The notes below the pieces were generated by a model. That model made no database searches. It saw only the letters and a list, made by a program, of their open reading frames with translations, and was not told the DNA's origin. 64,000 nucleotides of DNA from positions 145,424 through 209,423 of the forward strand of contig JADJRC010000015.1 in NCBI GenBank assembly GCA_016712415.1. The letters run 5' to 3'. Origin of the DNA: Lewinellaceae bacterium. GTDB lineage: Bacteria; Bacteroidota; Bacteroidia; Chitinophagales; Saprospiraceae. Shown piece by piece: positions 11,844-21,885 of the stretch; position 1 is the first letter of the stretch, and each line of letters begins with the position of its first letter. The translations under genes were made by a program, and so were the position numbers.

Positions 11844-11917
11844 GGTTTTTTGCGGAAAAATAGGGTATTGCACCTGAATCCGTGTGCAATACCCTTATAT
11901 TCTTAGTTTTTCAGAGA

Positions 11918-12483
11918 TTACGGTTCCTGAATTCTCAAATTAAACTTGCCCTCCGTCAAGAAGATGCTATCCGGGACACCCGGGAAAGAAATACTTGACG
12001 GATCTTTCCCAAGAAACATCTGGAACCGGCCTTGAACTGTATGCTTAATGCTGTCATACTCTAATATCTCCACGAAATGATCCGTTCTTGTGGTATCAAT
12101 GTAATAATCGCCAACGGGCTGGTCGAATTCGTAAGTAGCAACAAACAGTGCTTCCGGTATGGAATTGTTGAAAGTGAAATAATTGAAATATTCAATACCG
12201 TAAATGCCTTTTTGCAAGGTATATCATGCAAAAAGAAAGATTCTCTAACCAAATTACTATACAAAATTTCGGCGCGTAGTTGAAATCTACTTGGATTGCT
12301 ATGAAACCAGGCATTAAACGGCACTTCCCATTCCTCACTGTTCTTTAGCACAAAACTTTTACCGAGTTCAATAACAGGAGGGTTTACCGTGATATCAGGC
12401 GGTGATGGCGGCAAAGGATTTTTTTCGCAATTTGAAAATCCGGCCAGGGTAAATATTGCTACAACAAAAAATATGTTTTTCAT
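11918..12483 (-). CDS. Putative lipoprotein of unknown function, frameshifted
   Basis: Starts MKNIFFVVAIFTLAGFSNC, a signal peptide with a Cys suited to lipidation, then a beta-rich body (EEWEVPFNAWFHSN, RFQLRAEIL). The frame breaks at about 12212 in an A5 run; one more A joins DIPCKK to GIYGIEYFNYFT, and the sequence runs on to NLRIQEP at 11918. The whole reads as about 187 residues. It begins 6 bp after the metalloprotease stop, so the two probably form an operon. I do not recognise a named family. Confidence 0.65.
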
Positions 12484-12489
12484 GAGGGA

Positions 12490-14456
12490 TCATTTTTGAA
12501 GGATGATGAAAATAAAGTTCTTTAACTGGCCTGAAGCCGTTTTTACATGGAGGAGATAAGCGCCTGCATCGAAATGTTCCACGTTTAGATTTAAATTGCC
12601 GTCAACAGTTATGAATCTGGAATTCGCAGATAAAACCCTGCCGTAAACGTCCGAGATCATGTAATTGACGTACAAATTTTTCCATGTATCAAATTCGATA
12701 TTGATTGTGCCATCTGTTATTGGATTGGGAAATATTTTGTCATTTCCACCAGCCGGTAAATTTGTCACGGTACTACGTTCCTCCTGTTCAGAGCAACAAG
12801 ATTCTGTGCCTATAACGACTTTGCGAACCCTGCTTACCGTTATCCCGTCTGAAGAAGTGACGATACATTTCAGCCAGAAAACGGGGCAGGCAGGGTAGGA
12901 AGAAAGCGTTATTTCATCTCCCTGTCCCAGGTAGTCTGATTGGTCGTTTTCTCCGAATATGCCGGTCGTATTCCAATACCATTTTGTGTTGAATGGCGGT
13001 TGACCCGGGATGCCCGATTCAGAAGGTACGATATGAGCGGAGAATGTTTTTGAAACCAGGCAGGGGGTGCTATAATCGTACAGAATCAGCAACGCGAGTT
13101 CACGTGTCGGGAAAAAATTCGCAACGGTGCAGGCTTCATTGCGAATAAACCGGGCATTGTCAGCAATATAGCCGTCATCCCTTCCTGTCGGTTCGCTATT
13201 GTAATACACGTTTGGGTTGGAGTAATGCAGAATGCGTTCGTCAGTCAAAAACTTGACGTAATAAATTCCTGTTCCATCATCAATGGGGTAATAGATGTCA
13301 ATCAGTGTGGGTATCCCCACCAAAGTCGACCAGGAACCACTTACATCGTAGAATTGATCGTAAACAAGAGGCAGCGGAGTGGGTATCCAACGTTTTGCGT
13401 GAGCACAAACTTCCTCGTTGTCATTCCCAGTGTCCACAGGCCAGTTGTGACGGCATCCGAACAGGTGGCCAAGTTCGTGGGCAAAAGTAAACTGGGATAT
13501 GAAATACGGCACTTCCACGATAGCAAAAGCGCTGGCACTGGAAGGTCCGAAACCGGTCACTGCTCCTGCAACACCATAATCCTGATTGGTAAGTAAAACG
13601 TCCATATCCGCCTTATGCTGCTGTCGATCTGAAGCAAGAATATCATCTACGATACTCCGATCCAAGTCAATATTGGGTGGGTCATCAGACAAAGTAATAT
13701 CCAAACGCTCTATCCATTCCACCCTGATTTCCTTGTTGGGTATGTCGCTGTTATAAAATGCCAGATTAACCAAGGCTTCGCCGGTTTTAGCGTACGCCTC
13801 TATGCTTCCGTAATTGTCCAATATCCATGTTTTTGCCTCCGCTGTGATAACCAACAATACCGATACGAGCGCCGGACAGGTGTTATAGGGGTTATTTCCA
13901 GTAGGGTAAATACACTTAAATGGTCCCGTCGAATCTGGCGGCGGCAGGCTTTCGGCAGGCATTCCACAATTTTTTATCGCATTGTTATTGCGTTTTACCA
14001 GAAATTGATAGTTGGTATCGACGGGCATAAATTCGTAAAACCCTCCCTGCACCTGGATAAAACCGGCTGTAAGACCATTATGATAGAGTATGGAGAGGTA
14101 CCCTGGTGTATTCAATAATTTGCCCGACCACTGAAAACCGGACGTGGAATCATCCGTGATGAGAGAAGCTTCTGCTGATAAAGTATCTGAGATGCCGGGA
14201 AGGATAAAGTTGATTGTATCGTTCGGCTGGTTTGCCCGAATATCGGCAATCGAAACAATTTTCACGCTTTTACTGATAGAAGAGTCCTTCAATGCAATGA
14301 AACGGGCATTTTGATCGGTCGTTAATTGTACTTGTGTGGTCTGGTATTCCACGATAAATGAGCTTTGCGAATGCAAAGAGTCAAAAGGAAGCAGAAAAAG
14401 GGAAAGAAAGATCGAATAAATGATCCCTAACGGGGGGGGGGGGCGAAAAATGTCAT
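12490..14456 (-). CDS. Secreted zinc metalloprotease (reprolysin-like zincin) with T9SS sorting domain
   Basis: The catalytic motif HELGHLFGCRHN (HExxHxxGxxH) marks a metzincin-type peptidase, and IFPNPITDGT onward is a T9SS C-terminal domain, so the enzyme is probably exported to the surface or medium. The first Met-like codon in the uninterrupted frame (14376) lacks a signal peptide. Reading further upstream gives the hydrophobic stretch IIYSIFLSLFLLPF, preceded by a run of 12 C (coding strand). With 13 C an ATG at 14456 is in frame and yields a complete signal peptide; with 12 C translation stops after nine codons. The 5' end therefore depends on poly-C length. Confidence 0.82.
14431..14442. 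repeat. G12 homopolymer at the metalloprotease 5' end
   Basis: Twelve consecutive G on the + strand (C on the coding strand) sit nine bases after the inferred ATG of the metalloprotease. Tract length sets the reading frame: 13 is ON, 12 is OFF. It could be a phase-variation tract or a length error in assembly. Confidence 0.85.
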
Positions 14457-14487
14457 GATTTGCGTGTTTTTAGTGTTATGCGATTAG

Positions 14488-14495
14488 CAAATATA
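14488..14495 (-). promoter_or_regulatory. Candidate Bacteroidota -7 box (TATATTTG) for the metalloprotease operon
   Basis: TATATTTG on the minus strand fits TAnnTTTG and lies 32 bp upstream of the ATG at 14456. No clear TTTG -33 element is seen, so support is partial. Confidence 0.35.
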
Positions 14496-14580
14496 ATGTG
14501 TTTTTTGAGATTTTAGATAGAGCACGCAGGGGCATTTTGGCATTATCAGCAATTCGATATTATGCTGTAAATATTAAGCG

Positions 14581-15705
14581 CTATTCATTTTTGGGTTTTA
14601 GAAGTACCGTTGTTACCGGCGCTTTCGGAATCGTTTTCCCAATCTCGTTGGGCAGCACCACCTCCAACTCCCGGATCGCTTTCCCGTTCGACCACTGCCC
14701 CAGCCAGCGCTGTTCGGGTGTGTTGCCGAAGGCCACTTCACGATAGCAGCCGTTACGGGTCGATTCCATCAGCGCGTCGGCGAATTTCCAGTAGCAGTTG
14801 AAATCCACCTCGTTGAGCCGGGAGGTCATCAGCACGCGTTTGGCGGTGTAATTGCGCACACCGATGTCAAAATCAAGGTCGTAGCAGTACGGCTCTGAGT
14901 GCGAGGCGCCGATATAACGGTGGCCGTCGGAACTGCGGCGCTGAATGACCAGGTTGCGGTCGGGTGTATTGACGGCAGTTTCAAATACCAGGCGGCCGAA
15001 CTCCTGGCCCACCACATAATCTTCAGCGCCGACGACGATCACCATTTGCAGGTCGGCGGGCAGGCCCGAATAATCGGACAGGCGGGCGCCTTTGAGCGGA
15101 CCGGAACCCGGCTCGCAAAGCAGGAGCGAGGCCGGTTTCGGGATGCCGTATTGTTGCCAGTTAACGGCAAGGTTGGCGTTTATGACGCCGCCATAAGAAT
15201 GCCCGATGTAGGCAATTTTTTCGGTTTTCGGTTTTACACGCCCTTCCTTGTGCAGTTCTTTCAGCGCCCGGCGTATGCCGGTGGCGGCATTTTCGGGGAA
15301 GGCATCGGCCCGCGGCCACATCAGGTTTTTCTGGTAGCGCGGGTATATGACGATGTTACCTTTGGCGACGAGGTGTTTGATCCATTTGCCATAGGCCATC
15401 GGGTTATAGGCGCCGTAGCCATGCATGAACACCACCACTTCGGCAGAGTCGGGCTTGGGATCGGCAGGCTCAAACAACCAGTAGCCGTCGGCAGTAGTGG
15501 CGGCGTCGAAAAAGGCGACCGATTCATGGAAGTATTCTGCGCCGCCGGGACCGGTCAGCGGCTGGCCGGGGTATGGCGTGCCCTGTGCCGCGACAAACAG
15601 GCCCCTCAACAATAGCGGGGAGACGGGAAAAATGGTGCGCAGCACCTTGCCCAGCCGGTCGTATAAAGCCTGCGACGGGGGAATGCTTGTAACTTGTGAA
15701 GACAT
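14581..15705 (-). CDS. Alpha/beta hydrolase
   Basis: Cytosolic-looking alpha/beta hydrolase of 374 residues with no signal peptide. Seen: VVVFMHGYGAYNP (oxyanion-hole strand), GNIVIYPRYQ, the nucleophile elbow GHSYGG with Ser as nucleophile, DLQMVIVVGAEDYVV near the expected acid, and HSEPYCYD as a candidate His region. It resembles chlorophyllase/acetylhydrolase-like enzymes; the substrate is unknown. The start MSSQVTSIPP is the only reasonable Met. Divergent from the VanX-like gene. Confidence 0.8.
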   Translation of the reverse strand: MSSQVTSIPPSQALYDRLGKVLRTIFPVSPLLLRGLFVAAQGTPYPGQPLTGPGGAEYFHESVAFFDAATTADGYWLFEPADPKPDSAEVVVFMHGYGAYNPMAYGKWIKHLVAKGNIVIYPRYQKNLMWPRADAFPENAATGIRRALKELHKEGRVKPKTEKIAYIGHSYGGVINANLAVNWQQYGIPKPASLLLCEPGSGPLKGARLSDYSGLPADLQMVIVVGAEDYVVGQEFGRLVFETAVNTPDRNLVIQRRSSDGHRYIGASHSEPYCYDLDFDIGVRNYTAKRVLMTSRLNEVDFNCYWKFADALMESTRNGCYREVAFGNTPEQRWLGQWSNGKAIRELEVVLPNEIGKTIPKAPVTTVLLKPKNE

Positions 15706-15838
15706 ATTACCGGATAACTAAAACACAAGTTCATACAACGCATGAAAAGGCGGTTTCGTTTATTCCGTTTCTACGGAACGGCCTATTTTCGTCGACCAAA
15801 TTCGTCGCTTGCCGACTTCACGATCAAATATCGCATCC

Positions 15839-16654
15839 ATGAAACAACTGCTCCTTTTGCTGTTTGTGTCCTTATTCTGGCTTCCCGCCTGTGTCAACAA
15901 CAACTCTGCGCCCGCTTCCGCAGATGAAGTCGAGGCAGCCCCGCCCGCAACGGCGGATTCTGTGGCGGGAACCGAGCCCGGCGATGATGACCTTCCGCCC
16001 GAACAGGCAGAATCGGCAGACCTTGAAGCGATTAATCCATCTGCCGGCAGTCAGGCGCCCATGATGCCTGCTATGCGCGCGCCTGCGCCGCCCGCCCCCG
16101 GCCAGGGCAGGAATGCTGATTTTCTGGATATCGCGACACTCGATCCGGGTATCCGGCTTGATATCCGGTACGCAACGGACAACAATTTCACCCAATCGAA
16201 AATATACGATTGCCCGGCGTGCCTGCTGCGCCCCGAAGCGGCCAGGGCGATAGTCAGGGCACAGCAATTGCTTCAAAGAAAAGGCATGGCCTTAAAAATG
16301 TTCGATTGTTATCGCCCGAGGCCGTACCAGCAGCGCCTGTGGAACAAAGTACCCAATCCCGACTATGTGACGCCGCCCTCCAAGGGGTCCATGCACTCGC
16401 GCGGTGTGGCGGTCGACCTCACCATCGTCGACAAATCGGGCAACGAACTCGACATGGGCACGCCCTACGATTTCTTTGGTCCGGAAGCGCATACCGACAA
16501 CATGCAGCTGCCGGCCAGGGTGCTGGCCAACCGTCGGCTGCTCCGCGAAACGATGGAGGCTGTCGGTTTCCAGGGTATTCGCACCGAATGGTGGCATTTT
16601 TCTTTCCGGGGAAAAAACTATCCGCTGTCCGATTACGTATGGTCTTGTGAGTAA
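15839..16654 (+). CDS. VanX-like D-alanyl-D-alanine dipeptidase, lipoprotein
   Basis: Zn-dependent D,D-dipeptidase of the VanX/DdpX family, here probably in the periplasm. The N-terminus (MKQLLLLLFVSLFWLPAC) is a lipoprotein signal; an acidic, Pro/Ala-rich linker of about 80 residues follows, then the enzyme: LDIRYATDNNF, FDCYRP, the zinc motif SMHSRGVAVD (SxHxxGxAxD) and TEWWHF (ExxWH). All metal and catalytic residues are visible. A role in wall D-Ala-D-Ala recycling is more likely than resistance, since no vanHA genes are nearby. Confidence 0.9.
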   Translation: MKQLLLLLFVSLFWLPACVNNNSAPASADEVEAAPPATADSVAGTEPGDDDLPPEQAESADLEAINPSAGSQAPMMPAMRAPAPPAPGQGRNADFLDIATLDPGIRLDIRYATDNNFTQSKIYDCPACLLRPEAARAIVRAQQLLQRKGMALKMFDCYRPRPYQQRLWNKVPNPDYVTPPSKGSMHSRGVAVDLTIVDKSGNELDMGTPYDFFGPEAHTDNMQLPARVLANRRLLRETMEAVGFQGIRTEWWHFSFRGKNYPLSDYVWSCE

Positions 16655-16723
16655 ACCGTAAATCCGTTTGCGTCGCTCCGTATGCCGCGGAAATGAATTT
16701 CCACGATACATAAACCGACTGCC

Positions 16724-17650
16724 ATGAAAGAAAACAACGAAGCAGAAGCACTCAACTTCGCAGCACCGCTGCCCCCCTGGGAACAAAAGGCTGCGGCCGC
16801 GATTCGTTCGCGCAGGCGTTTTGCCATCCGCGATTACATCGAGACCCTCGATCCCGTGGCCGACTGCCAGGAAATCGCTTACCTGTTCACCTGCCGGGAA
16901 TTTCCCTGGGACACGACGCGTTCGCTGGAATTTGCCCTGTTCCGCGTGTTCGGCATTGCAAAGGGTACACCCCTGCTCGTGCAGACAGGCGAGTTTGTGC
17001 AGCGCACCCAAAAGCGTTACGACGATACGGTACTTATCCTTTCCGAAATCCTTGAAAACGGCTATGACAGCCCGCGGGGCAGTGCCGCATTGGTTCGCAT
17101 GAACAAGCAGCACGGTCGATTTCAAATACCCAACGACGAATATCTGTACACACTCTCCACCTTTATTTATGAACCGGCCCGCTGGATCGACCGTTATGGC
17201 TGGCGAAAGGTGACCCGCACGGAAAAACTCGCCAGTTACCATTTTTGGTGCGAGATCGGACGGCGTATGGGCATCAGGGATATACCCGAAACTTACGAGG
17301 CATTTGAGCAATTTAACCGGGTGTTTGAACGGGAGCATTTTCGGTATTCGCCTGACAATGAGGTCATTGCCGTGGCAACGCGCAACCTGATGCTTTCCTG
17401 GGTACTGCCCCGGTTTTTGTGGAGAACGGGAGCGCCGTTCGTGCACGCGCTCATCGACGACGCCCTGCTTGTTGCTGTGGGTATGAAGCCGGCGCCGGTG
17501 TGGCTGCAACGCATGGTGCGCTGGTCGGTACGCCTCCGGGGTGTATTTTTTGGGCTGCTTCCGCCGCGCCGAAAACCCCGGTTGCTCACGCGCATCGCCA
17601 CGCCAACATATCCAAAGGGATATCAAATATCCGATCTGGGCGCCCGTTAA
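16724..17650 (+). CDS. MpaB-family (DUF2236-like) oxygenase
   Basis: Resembles the MpaB/latex-clearing-protein-related family of haem-dependent oxygenases: PWDTTRSLEFALFRVFG, GTPLLVQTGEF, RMNKQHGRFQIPNDEYLYTL, STFIYEPARWIDRYGWRKVT and FWCEIGRRMGI are in family order. The 308-residue size is normal. The reaction in bacteria is mostly unknown (oxidative cleavage of prenyl-type chains in fungi). Convergent with uppP. Confidence 0.75.
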   Translation: MKENNEAEALNFAAPLPPWEQKAAAAIRSRRRFAIRDYIETLDPVADCQEIAYLFTCREFPWDTTRSLEFALFRVFGIAKGTPLLVQTGEFVQRTQKRYDDTVLILSEILENGYDSPRGSAALVRMNKQHGRFQIPNDEYLYTLSTFIYEPARWIDRYGWRKVTRTEKLASYHFWCEIGRRMGIRDIPETYEAFEQFNRVFEREHFRYSPDNEVIAVATRNLMLSWVLPRFLWRTGAPFVHALIDDALLVAVGMKPAPVWLQRMVRWSVRLRGVFFGLLPPRRKPRLLTRIATPTYPKGYQISDLGAR

Positions 17651-17678
17651 AGGCTCCTTTCAGACCCTTTGAATGTGT

Positions 17679-18493
17679 TCAGAAATTGCCCACGTCGACA
17701 CCCTGGAAATAGCCCGACATCCAGAGCGCCAGGATAATCAGTCCCAGGGCGATCCGGTAATACCCGAACACCTTGAAGCCGTGTTTGGTCAGGTAACTGA
17801 TGAAGGCTTTGATCGCGAGCAGGGCGACAACAAAACCTACGACATTACCGACAGTCAGCAACATGATCTCGTTTTGCGAGAAGGTGCCGCCTTCATCCTT
17901 GAAGTAGTCCCACAGTGATTTGCAGGTGGCCGCAAACATGGTCGGTACAGCCAGAAAAAAGGAAAACTCCGCAGCGGTGGTCGGCGACAGCCCCTGCGTG
18001 AGTCCGCCGATGATGGTGGCAGCAGAGCGGCTGACGCCCGGGATCATAGAGATCACCTGGAACATGCCGATACGCAGGGCGCGGGGCAGCGTGATATCGT
18101 CGACCGTGGTATTGCGTCGACTGTGTTTTTTGAAATAATCGTCGAGCAGAAGAAACACCAGACCGCCGGCGATGAGCGCAACGGCTACGACGATGATGTT
18201 CTCCAGCAAAGCATCGATGTATTTTTTCAGCAACAGTCCGAAAAACGCTGCGGGCAGGAACGCCACAAAAAGCCGGACGTAAAAAGTGAAATTCTGAAAA
18301 AAGCGGCGCCAATAGAGCACGACTACCGACAGGATGGCGCCAAACTGGATGGCGACGGTAAAGACCTTTACAAATGGATTGCTGGCAATGCCCATGACTG
18401 TGGAGCCGATGATCATATGCCCGGTGGAAGAAACGGGCAAAAACTCCGTCAGTCCTTCAATAATAGCGAGAATAACAGCTGTAGAAAACTCAT
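17679..18493 (-). CDS. uppP: Undecaprenyl-diphosphatase UppP (BacA)
   Basis: Dephosphorylates undecaprenyl diphosphate to recycle the lipid carrier for wall and polysaccharide synthesis. Polytopic membrane protein with the two signature motifs EGLTEFLPVSSTGH and PGVSRSAATIIGGL. In the raw sequence it is fused in frame to the upstream DUF3098 gene. However, an ATG at 18493 reads MSFLQ, and adding one base at about 18479 joins it to AVILAIIEG, the normal family N-terminus. I therefore call a separate gene with a one-base deletion. Confidence 0.88.
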
Positions 18494-18872
18494 GCCTCTG
18501 GCGAACTATCGTCCGGCATGGAGGGGCTGCCGTAGGTTCTGTTTTTTTAAAAATGCCGAGAATAACTGTGATGAAGCCTGCTACCATCAAAATAGGTGCC
18601 AGTGTTACGCGGCGAAAACTGTAAATCCGTTCCGGCTCCCATTTATTGGGGTCGGGCATAGCGCCACCCGTCATAGCAGCCAGCCCGACGAGGATCAGGG
18701 CCAGCCCAATACCCATATAGATAAAATTCTGCTGCCCGAAGATAAAATCGCGGCTGCCTGTGGTGAAGATGCCGTCGCTTTTTTCGGCCCGGCGTATCGG
18801 TGCCGGAGCTGTTCTGCGTTGGGCTCCCGGTTGCTGGGGGCGAGGCTGTGGGCGTTGTTTCTGTTTAGCCAT
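18457..18872 (-). CDS. DUF3098 small membrane protein
   Basis: Small two-helix membrane protein found between ftsX and uppP in Bacteroidota. A Pro/Gln/Arg-rich N-terminus leads into FIFGQQNFIYMGIGLALILVG, then the conserved YSFRRVTLAPILMVAGF. Its raw frame runs on into uppP; with the one-base correction at about 18479 it stops at 18457, overlapping the uppP start by 37 bp. Function unknown; the conserved position suggests a link to division or envelope synthesis. Confidence 0.8.
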
Positions 18873-18883
18873 GCTGTGAAAGC

Positions 18884-19738
18884 TTAGTATAAATCGTCTA
18901 CCCGCATGCGCAGGAATTTGTTTACTACAAAATAGGTGCTCAAACCGGAGATCAGGACGCCTAATGCCACCAGGCCGACAAAAACAGCGAGAATGCTGTT
19001 GGTATCCTGCAGGGTGCTCAGATCAGGAATCAGCCGGTATATCCACCAAAGCGTCGCAATAAGAGCCGCAATCGCCAATGTTGCGCTGGTCAGACCGTTG
19101 ATGATACCGCGGCGAATAAAAGGCCGGCTGATAAAAGTCCAGGACGCACCCACGAGTTCCTGATTTTTGATCAAAAAACGATTGGAAAACAGGGCCAGCC
19201 GGATGGTGTTGTGAATGAGCGTAACGGCGGCAAAGATGAGCAAAAATCCAAGACACAATGCTATGACACCCAGGTTTTGAATGTTTTTGCCGACATTGCC
19301 CGTATTGGCCGCTTCGAAGTAGAGGTCTGCAACAAGCGAATCCTGTCGAAGCGTTTCCCGCCAGCGGGACAGGCTATCGTCGTTCAGGTAATCGGCTTTT
19401 ACGTTGAAACGGATCACATCGCGCAGCAAATCGGGGTTATCTTCGAGCAGACTTTTGTCGCCCAGGTCTTCTTTCATGGCCGAAGCGGCTTGTTCGCGTG
19501 TGATAAAAGTCACCGTTTCTGCCTTTACAAAAGGCTGCTGCCGGATACTCGCAATGATCCGCGGAATTTCGTCGACGGGGGCTTCCGGCTTTAACTCAAG
19601 CCATATATCCACTTTCTCTTTGAATAAGGTCACTAACTTTCGCCCGTGAAGCGCAGTCAGTGCAAAAAAGCCGACAATAAATAGTACCAGCGCAACGCTG
19701 ATGATGGCATACAGATACGTGGGTTTTGAACGCGGCAT
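18884..19738 (-). CDS. ftsX: Cell division protein FtsX
   Basis: Membrane subunit of the FtsEX complex, which couples division to peptidoglycan hydrolase activation. One N-terminal helix (about residues 8-28), a periplasmic loop with LELKPEAPVDEI and FITREQAASAM, then three C-terminal helices with the FtsX permease core (IHNTIRLALFSNRFLIKNQELVGAS). The 284-residue length is typical. It heads the ftsX-DUF3098-uppP operon with 11 bp to DUF3098; ftsE is not adjacent. Confidence 0.9.
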   Translation of the reverse strand: MPRSKPTYLYAIISVALVLFIVGFFALTALHGRKLVTLFKEKVDIWLELKPEAPVDEIPRIIASIRQQPFVKAETVTFITREQAASAMKEDLGDKSLLEDNPDLLRDVIRFNVKADYLNDDSLSRWRETLRQDSLVADLYFEAANTGNVGKNIQNLGVIALCLGFLLIFAAVTLIHNTIRLALFSNRFLIKNQELVGASWTFISRPFIRRGIINGLTSATLAIAALIATLWWIYRLIPDLSTLQDTNSILAVFVGLVALGVLISGLSTYFVVNKFLRMRVDDLY

Positions 19739-19769
19739 TGTCGGAATGTGGTGGCCTCTTATTTGAACG

Positions 19770-19777
19770 CAAAAATA
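19770..19777 (-). promoter_or_regulatory. Candidate -7 box (TATTTTTG) for the ftsX operon
   Basis: TATTTTTG on the minus strand matches TAnnTTTG, 31 bp upstream of the ftsX ATG. A -33 TTTG is not evident. Confidence 0.35.
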
Positions 19778-19816
19778 GCAGATCGCAACGGAAAAACATT
19801 TTTAAGCACACAAAAC

Positions 19817-20404
19817 ATGAAAAGTATTGGTTTTCTGACATTTATGATCGCTCTGCTGGGGCAGCCCGACCAAACCGCCTTCAAGATACCGATCCGGAAT
19901 CCGTCGTTTGAAGATACGCCCGGCGCCTCCAAATCGCCGAAGGGATGGCAGTCGTTTACCCCGGACAGTACGCCGGATGTATTACCGGGCGCCTGGGATA
20001 TTTCGTTTGACCCGCAGGATGGCCAGACCTGTGTCGGACTGGTAACGCGCGAGGATGGTACCAGCGAAGATATTGCACAAGGGCTTTCCGAGACACTCAA
20101 GGGCGGGACCTGTTATACCTTTTCCATATACCTCGCCCATGCAAAAAAATACGTGGGCTACAACAACCCCGTGCGCCTGCGCGTGTGGGGCGGCGCCAAG
20201 CGGGGCGGAAAAGATATGCTGCTCACCGGCTCGCCGCTGATCGACCACACCGAATGGAGGATGTATACTTTTCAGTTTGTGCCACCGCACGATATGCGGT
20301 ATATCACCCTGGAGGCCTGGTATGGACCGGGCACGTTGTTCAAATACAAAGGAAACATCATCCTGGACCACTGCTCCGACATTGAAAAATGCGACCGGGC
20401 CTGA
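19817..20404 (+). CDS. Secreted carbohydrate-binding-like protein of unknown function
   Basis: A 195-residue protein with a short signal peptide (MKSIGFLTFMIALLGQ) followed by a jelly-roll-like domain: IRNPSFEDTPGASKSPKGW is the typical N-terminus of CBM4/9/DUF642-like beta-sandwiches, and CYTFSIYLAH, LRVWGGAK and YITLEAWYGPG are its later strands. Ends with CSDIEKCDRA, two Cys that may form a disulfide. Probably periplasmic or surface exposed. Divergent from ftsX; convergent with the O-antigen ligase gene. Confidence 0.6.
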   Translation: MKSIGFLTFMIALLGQPDQTAFKIPIRNPSFEDTPGASKSPKGWQSFTPDSTPDVLPGAWDISFDPQDGQTCVGLVTREDGTSEDIAQGLSETLKGGTCYTFSIYLAHAKKYVGYNNPVRLRVWGGAKRGGKDMLLTGSPLIDHTEWRMYTFQFVPPHDMRYITLEAWYGPGTLFKYKGNIILDHCSDIEKCDRA

Positions 20405-20411
20405 AGGCAGG

Positions 20412-21872
20412 TCAACCGTGTTTTTCCACGTCGCGGCTTTGCAGATCTATGTTGACCAAAATGGCTGCCGACATAAAAAAAAGCGAACCGATCTTGTCGG
20501 TTTCCACCATGTCGTTCATCAGCATGAGCAGATCGATAAGTGTAAAACAAAGCAATGCCGACAGCAGCACCCGTCTCAGACGCGGGTCTTTTGTCCGGTG
20601 GTAAACCTGTTCGCCTTTCAGCATGACCATTATGCTCAAAAGAAGGAAAAAGAACAGACCCGGCAAACCCTGTTCCACGGTGGTCATCAGGAAGTAATTG
20701 TGTATGCCGGAGTGCTCCGGATTGTCGCTCACGTAGGTTTTAAAACTGGTGACGGTGTAGTTTTTATAAAAAAAATAAAAAGTACCCGGGCCGAACCCAA
20801 GCAGGGGCCGGTCCTGTATCATGTACGAGGCAGCGACCCACCGGTACACCCGTTCCATGGTAGAAATGTCTTCGAGTTTTGTCGTGGCGTCCAGTAGCCG
20901 GTCGAAGCGCACATGCGAAACGGCTTTTTCATAATTCGGGGCAAACATAAGCCAGTTATCGCGTGTACCGACAAACCCGATCAGCAAAGCAAATCCGATT
21001 CCAACCGACAGCAAGGCTGCTTTCAGCCAACCCTTGCTGACCACCCACCGGATACCGACGGCTGCAAGGAGCGCAATATATGCCGCGCGGGTATAGGCAA
21101 AATTAATCCCCACGATAAAGACAACGATCCCGGCGACCAGCAACCACCACTGCGGCGAATAACGCCGGTACCAGTATGTGCCATACCAGGCGAAGGGGAG
21201 GAACACCGCCAGCAGGCAGGCATACATCACGTGGTTGCGAAAGAAAGGGCCCATGACAAACCCCACATCCTCAAACGAGAATCCTATGGCGGCATGCCGG
21301 GTTACCACAACAGAAACGGCAAATAGCAAGGGAATAAAAAACCACCACAGCAGGTTCTTAAAGTCGCGTTCCGATACCAGAAAACGCCCGGCGAGGAAAT
21401 AAAATACCACAACATACCACCCTTTGGCAAGCCAGAACTTGAAGGATACATACAAGTCCTGCGAAGACACCATGCAAACAGTCATCCAGGCCAGATGGGC
21501 GAGTAAGGCCAGGGTGACGGGATGGCGCAAAAAACGCACATCGGTCTTGCTCCAGTTGGTGAAAAACCACATCAGGCTTGCCAGAAACAACAGCCACATC
21601 AATTGCTCGGAAGGGAGGTCGGTGGCAAAGCCCCCCGGAAGCGCCTGCTCCACAGATAGTGGCAGACTGGCCAAAAGCAACAGGAAAACCTTGCGGATAT
21701 CCACTACAACCAGCCAAAACAGGGCAAGAGCAGCCGGAATAGCGGCCGGCCACCAGGCATCGAACCGGATAGACAAAGCCAGAGCGCCCACTACCACAAG
21801 GGCAAACAACAGAAAAGGCCACCGTTGCGGGTGGTTTTCCGGAATGTCCAATATGCGTGCAAGCTTTTCCAA
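20412..21872 (-). CDS. O-antigen ligase / Wzy-like polymerase family membrane protein
   Basis: Polytopic inner-membrane protein (about 11-12 helices) of the O-antigen ligase/WaaL-Wzy superfamily that joins or polymerises lipid-linked glycans on the periplasmic side. The family core GFGPGTFYFFYKNYTV with PEHSGIHNYFLMTTVEQGLPGL (the HNxxL-type motif before the last helices) is clear. The start is uncertain: TTG at 21872 (LEKLARIL), or GTG at 21908 inside the CCGTCCA repeat. It follows the Wzz gene on the same strand, consistent with an exopolysaccharide operon. Confidence 0.82.
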   Translation of the reverse strand: MEKLARILDIPENHPQRWPFLLFALVVVGALALSIRFDAWWPAAIPAALALFWLVVVDIRKVFLLLLASLPLSVEQALPGGFATDLPSEQLMWLLFLASLMWFFTNWSKTDVRFLRHPVTLALLAHLAWMTVCMVSSQDLYVSFKFWLAKGWYVVVFYFLAGRFLVSERDFKNLLWWFFIPLLFAVSVVVTRHAAIGFSFEDVGFVMGPFFRNHVMYACLLAVFLPFAWYGTYWYRRYSPQWWLLVAGIVVFIVGINFAYTRAAYIALLAAVGIRWVVSKGWLKAALLSVGIGFALLIGFVGTRDNWLMFAPNYEKAVSHVRFDRLLDATTKLEDISTMERVYRWVAASYMIQDRPLLGFGPGTFYFFYKNYTVTSFKTYVSDNPEHSGIHNYFLMTTVEQGLPGLFFFLLLSIMVMLKGEQVYHRTKDPRLRRVLLSALLCFTLIDLLMLMNDMVETDKIGSLFFMSAAILVNIDLQSRDVEKHG

Positions 21873-21885
21873 TATATATATTTTT

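Noticed and set aside
15839..16654. Vancomycin resistance determinant
   Set aside because: A VanX-like dipeptidase alone, without vanH/vanA-type ligase or sensor genes, is more simply a wall-recycling enzyme.
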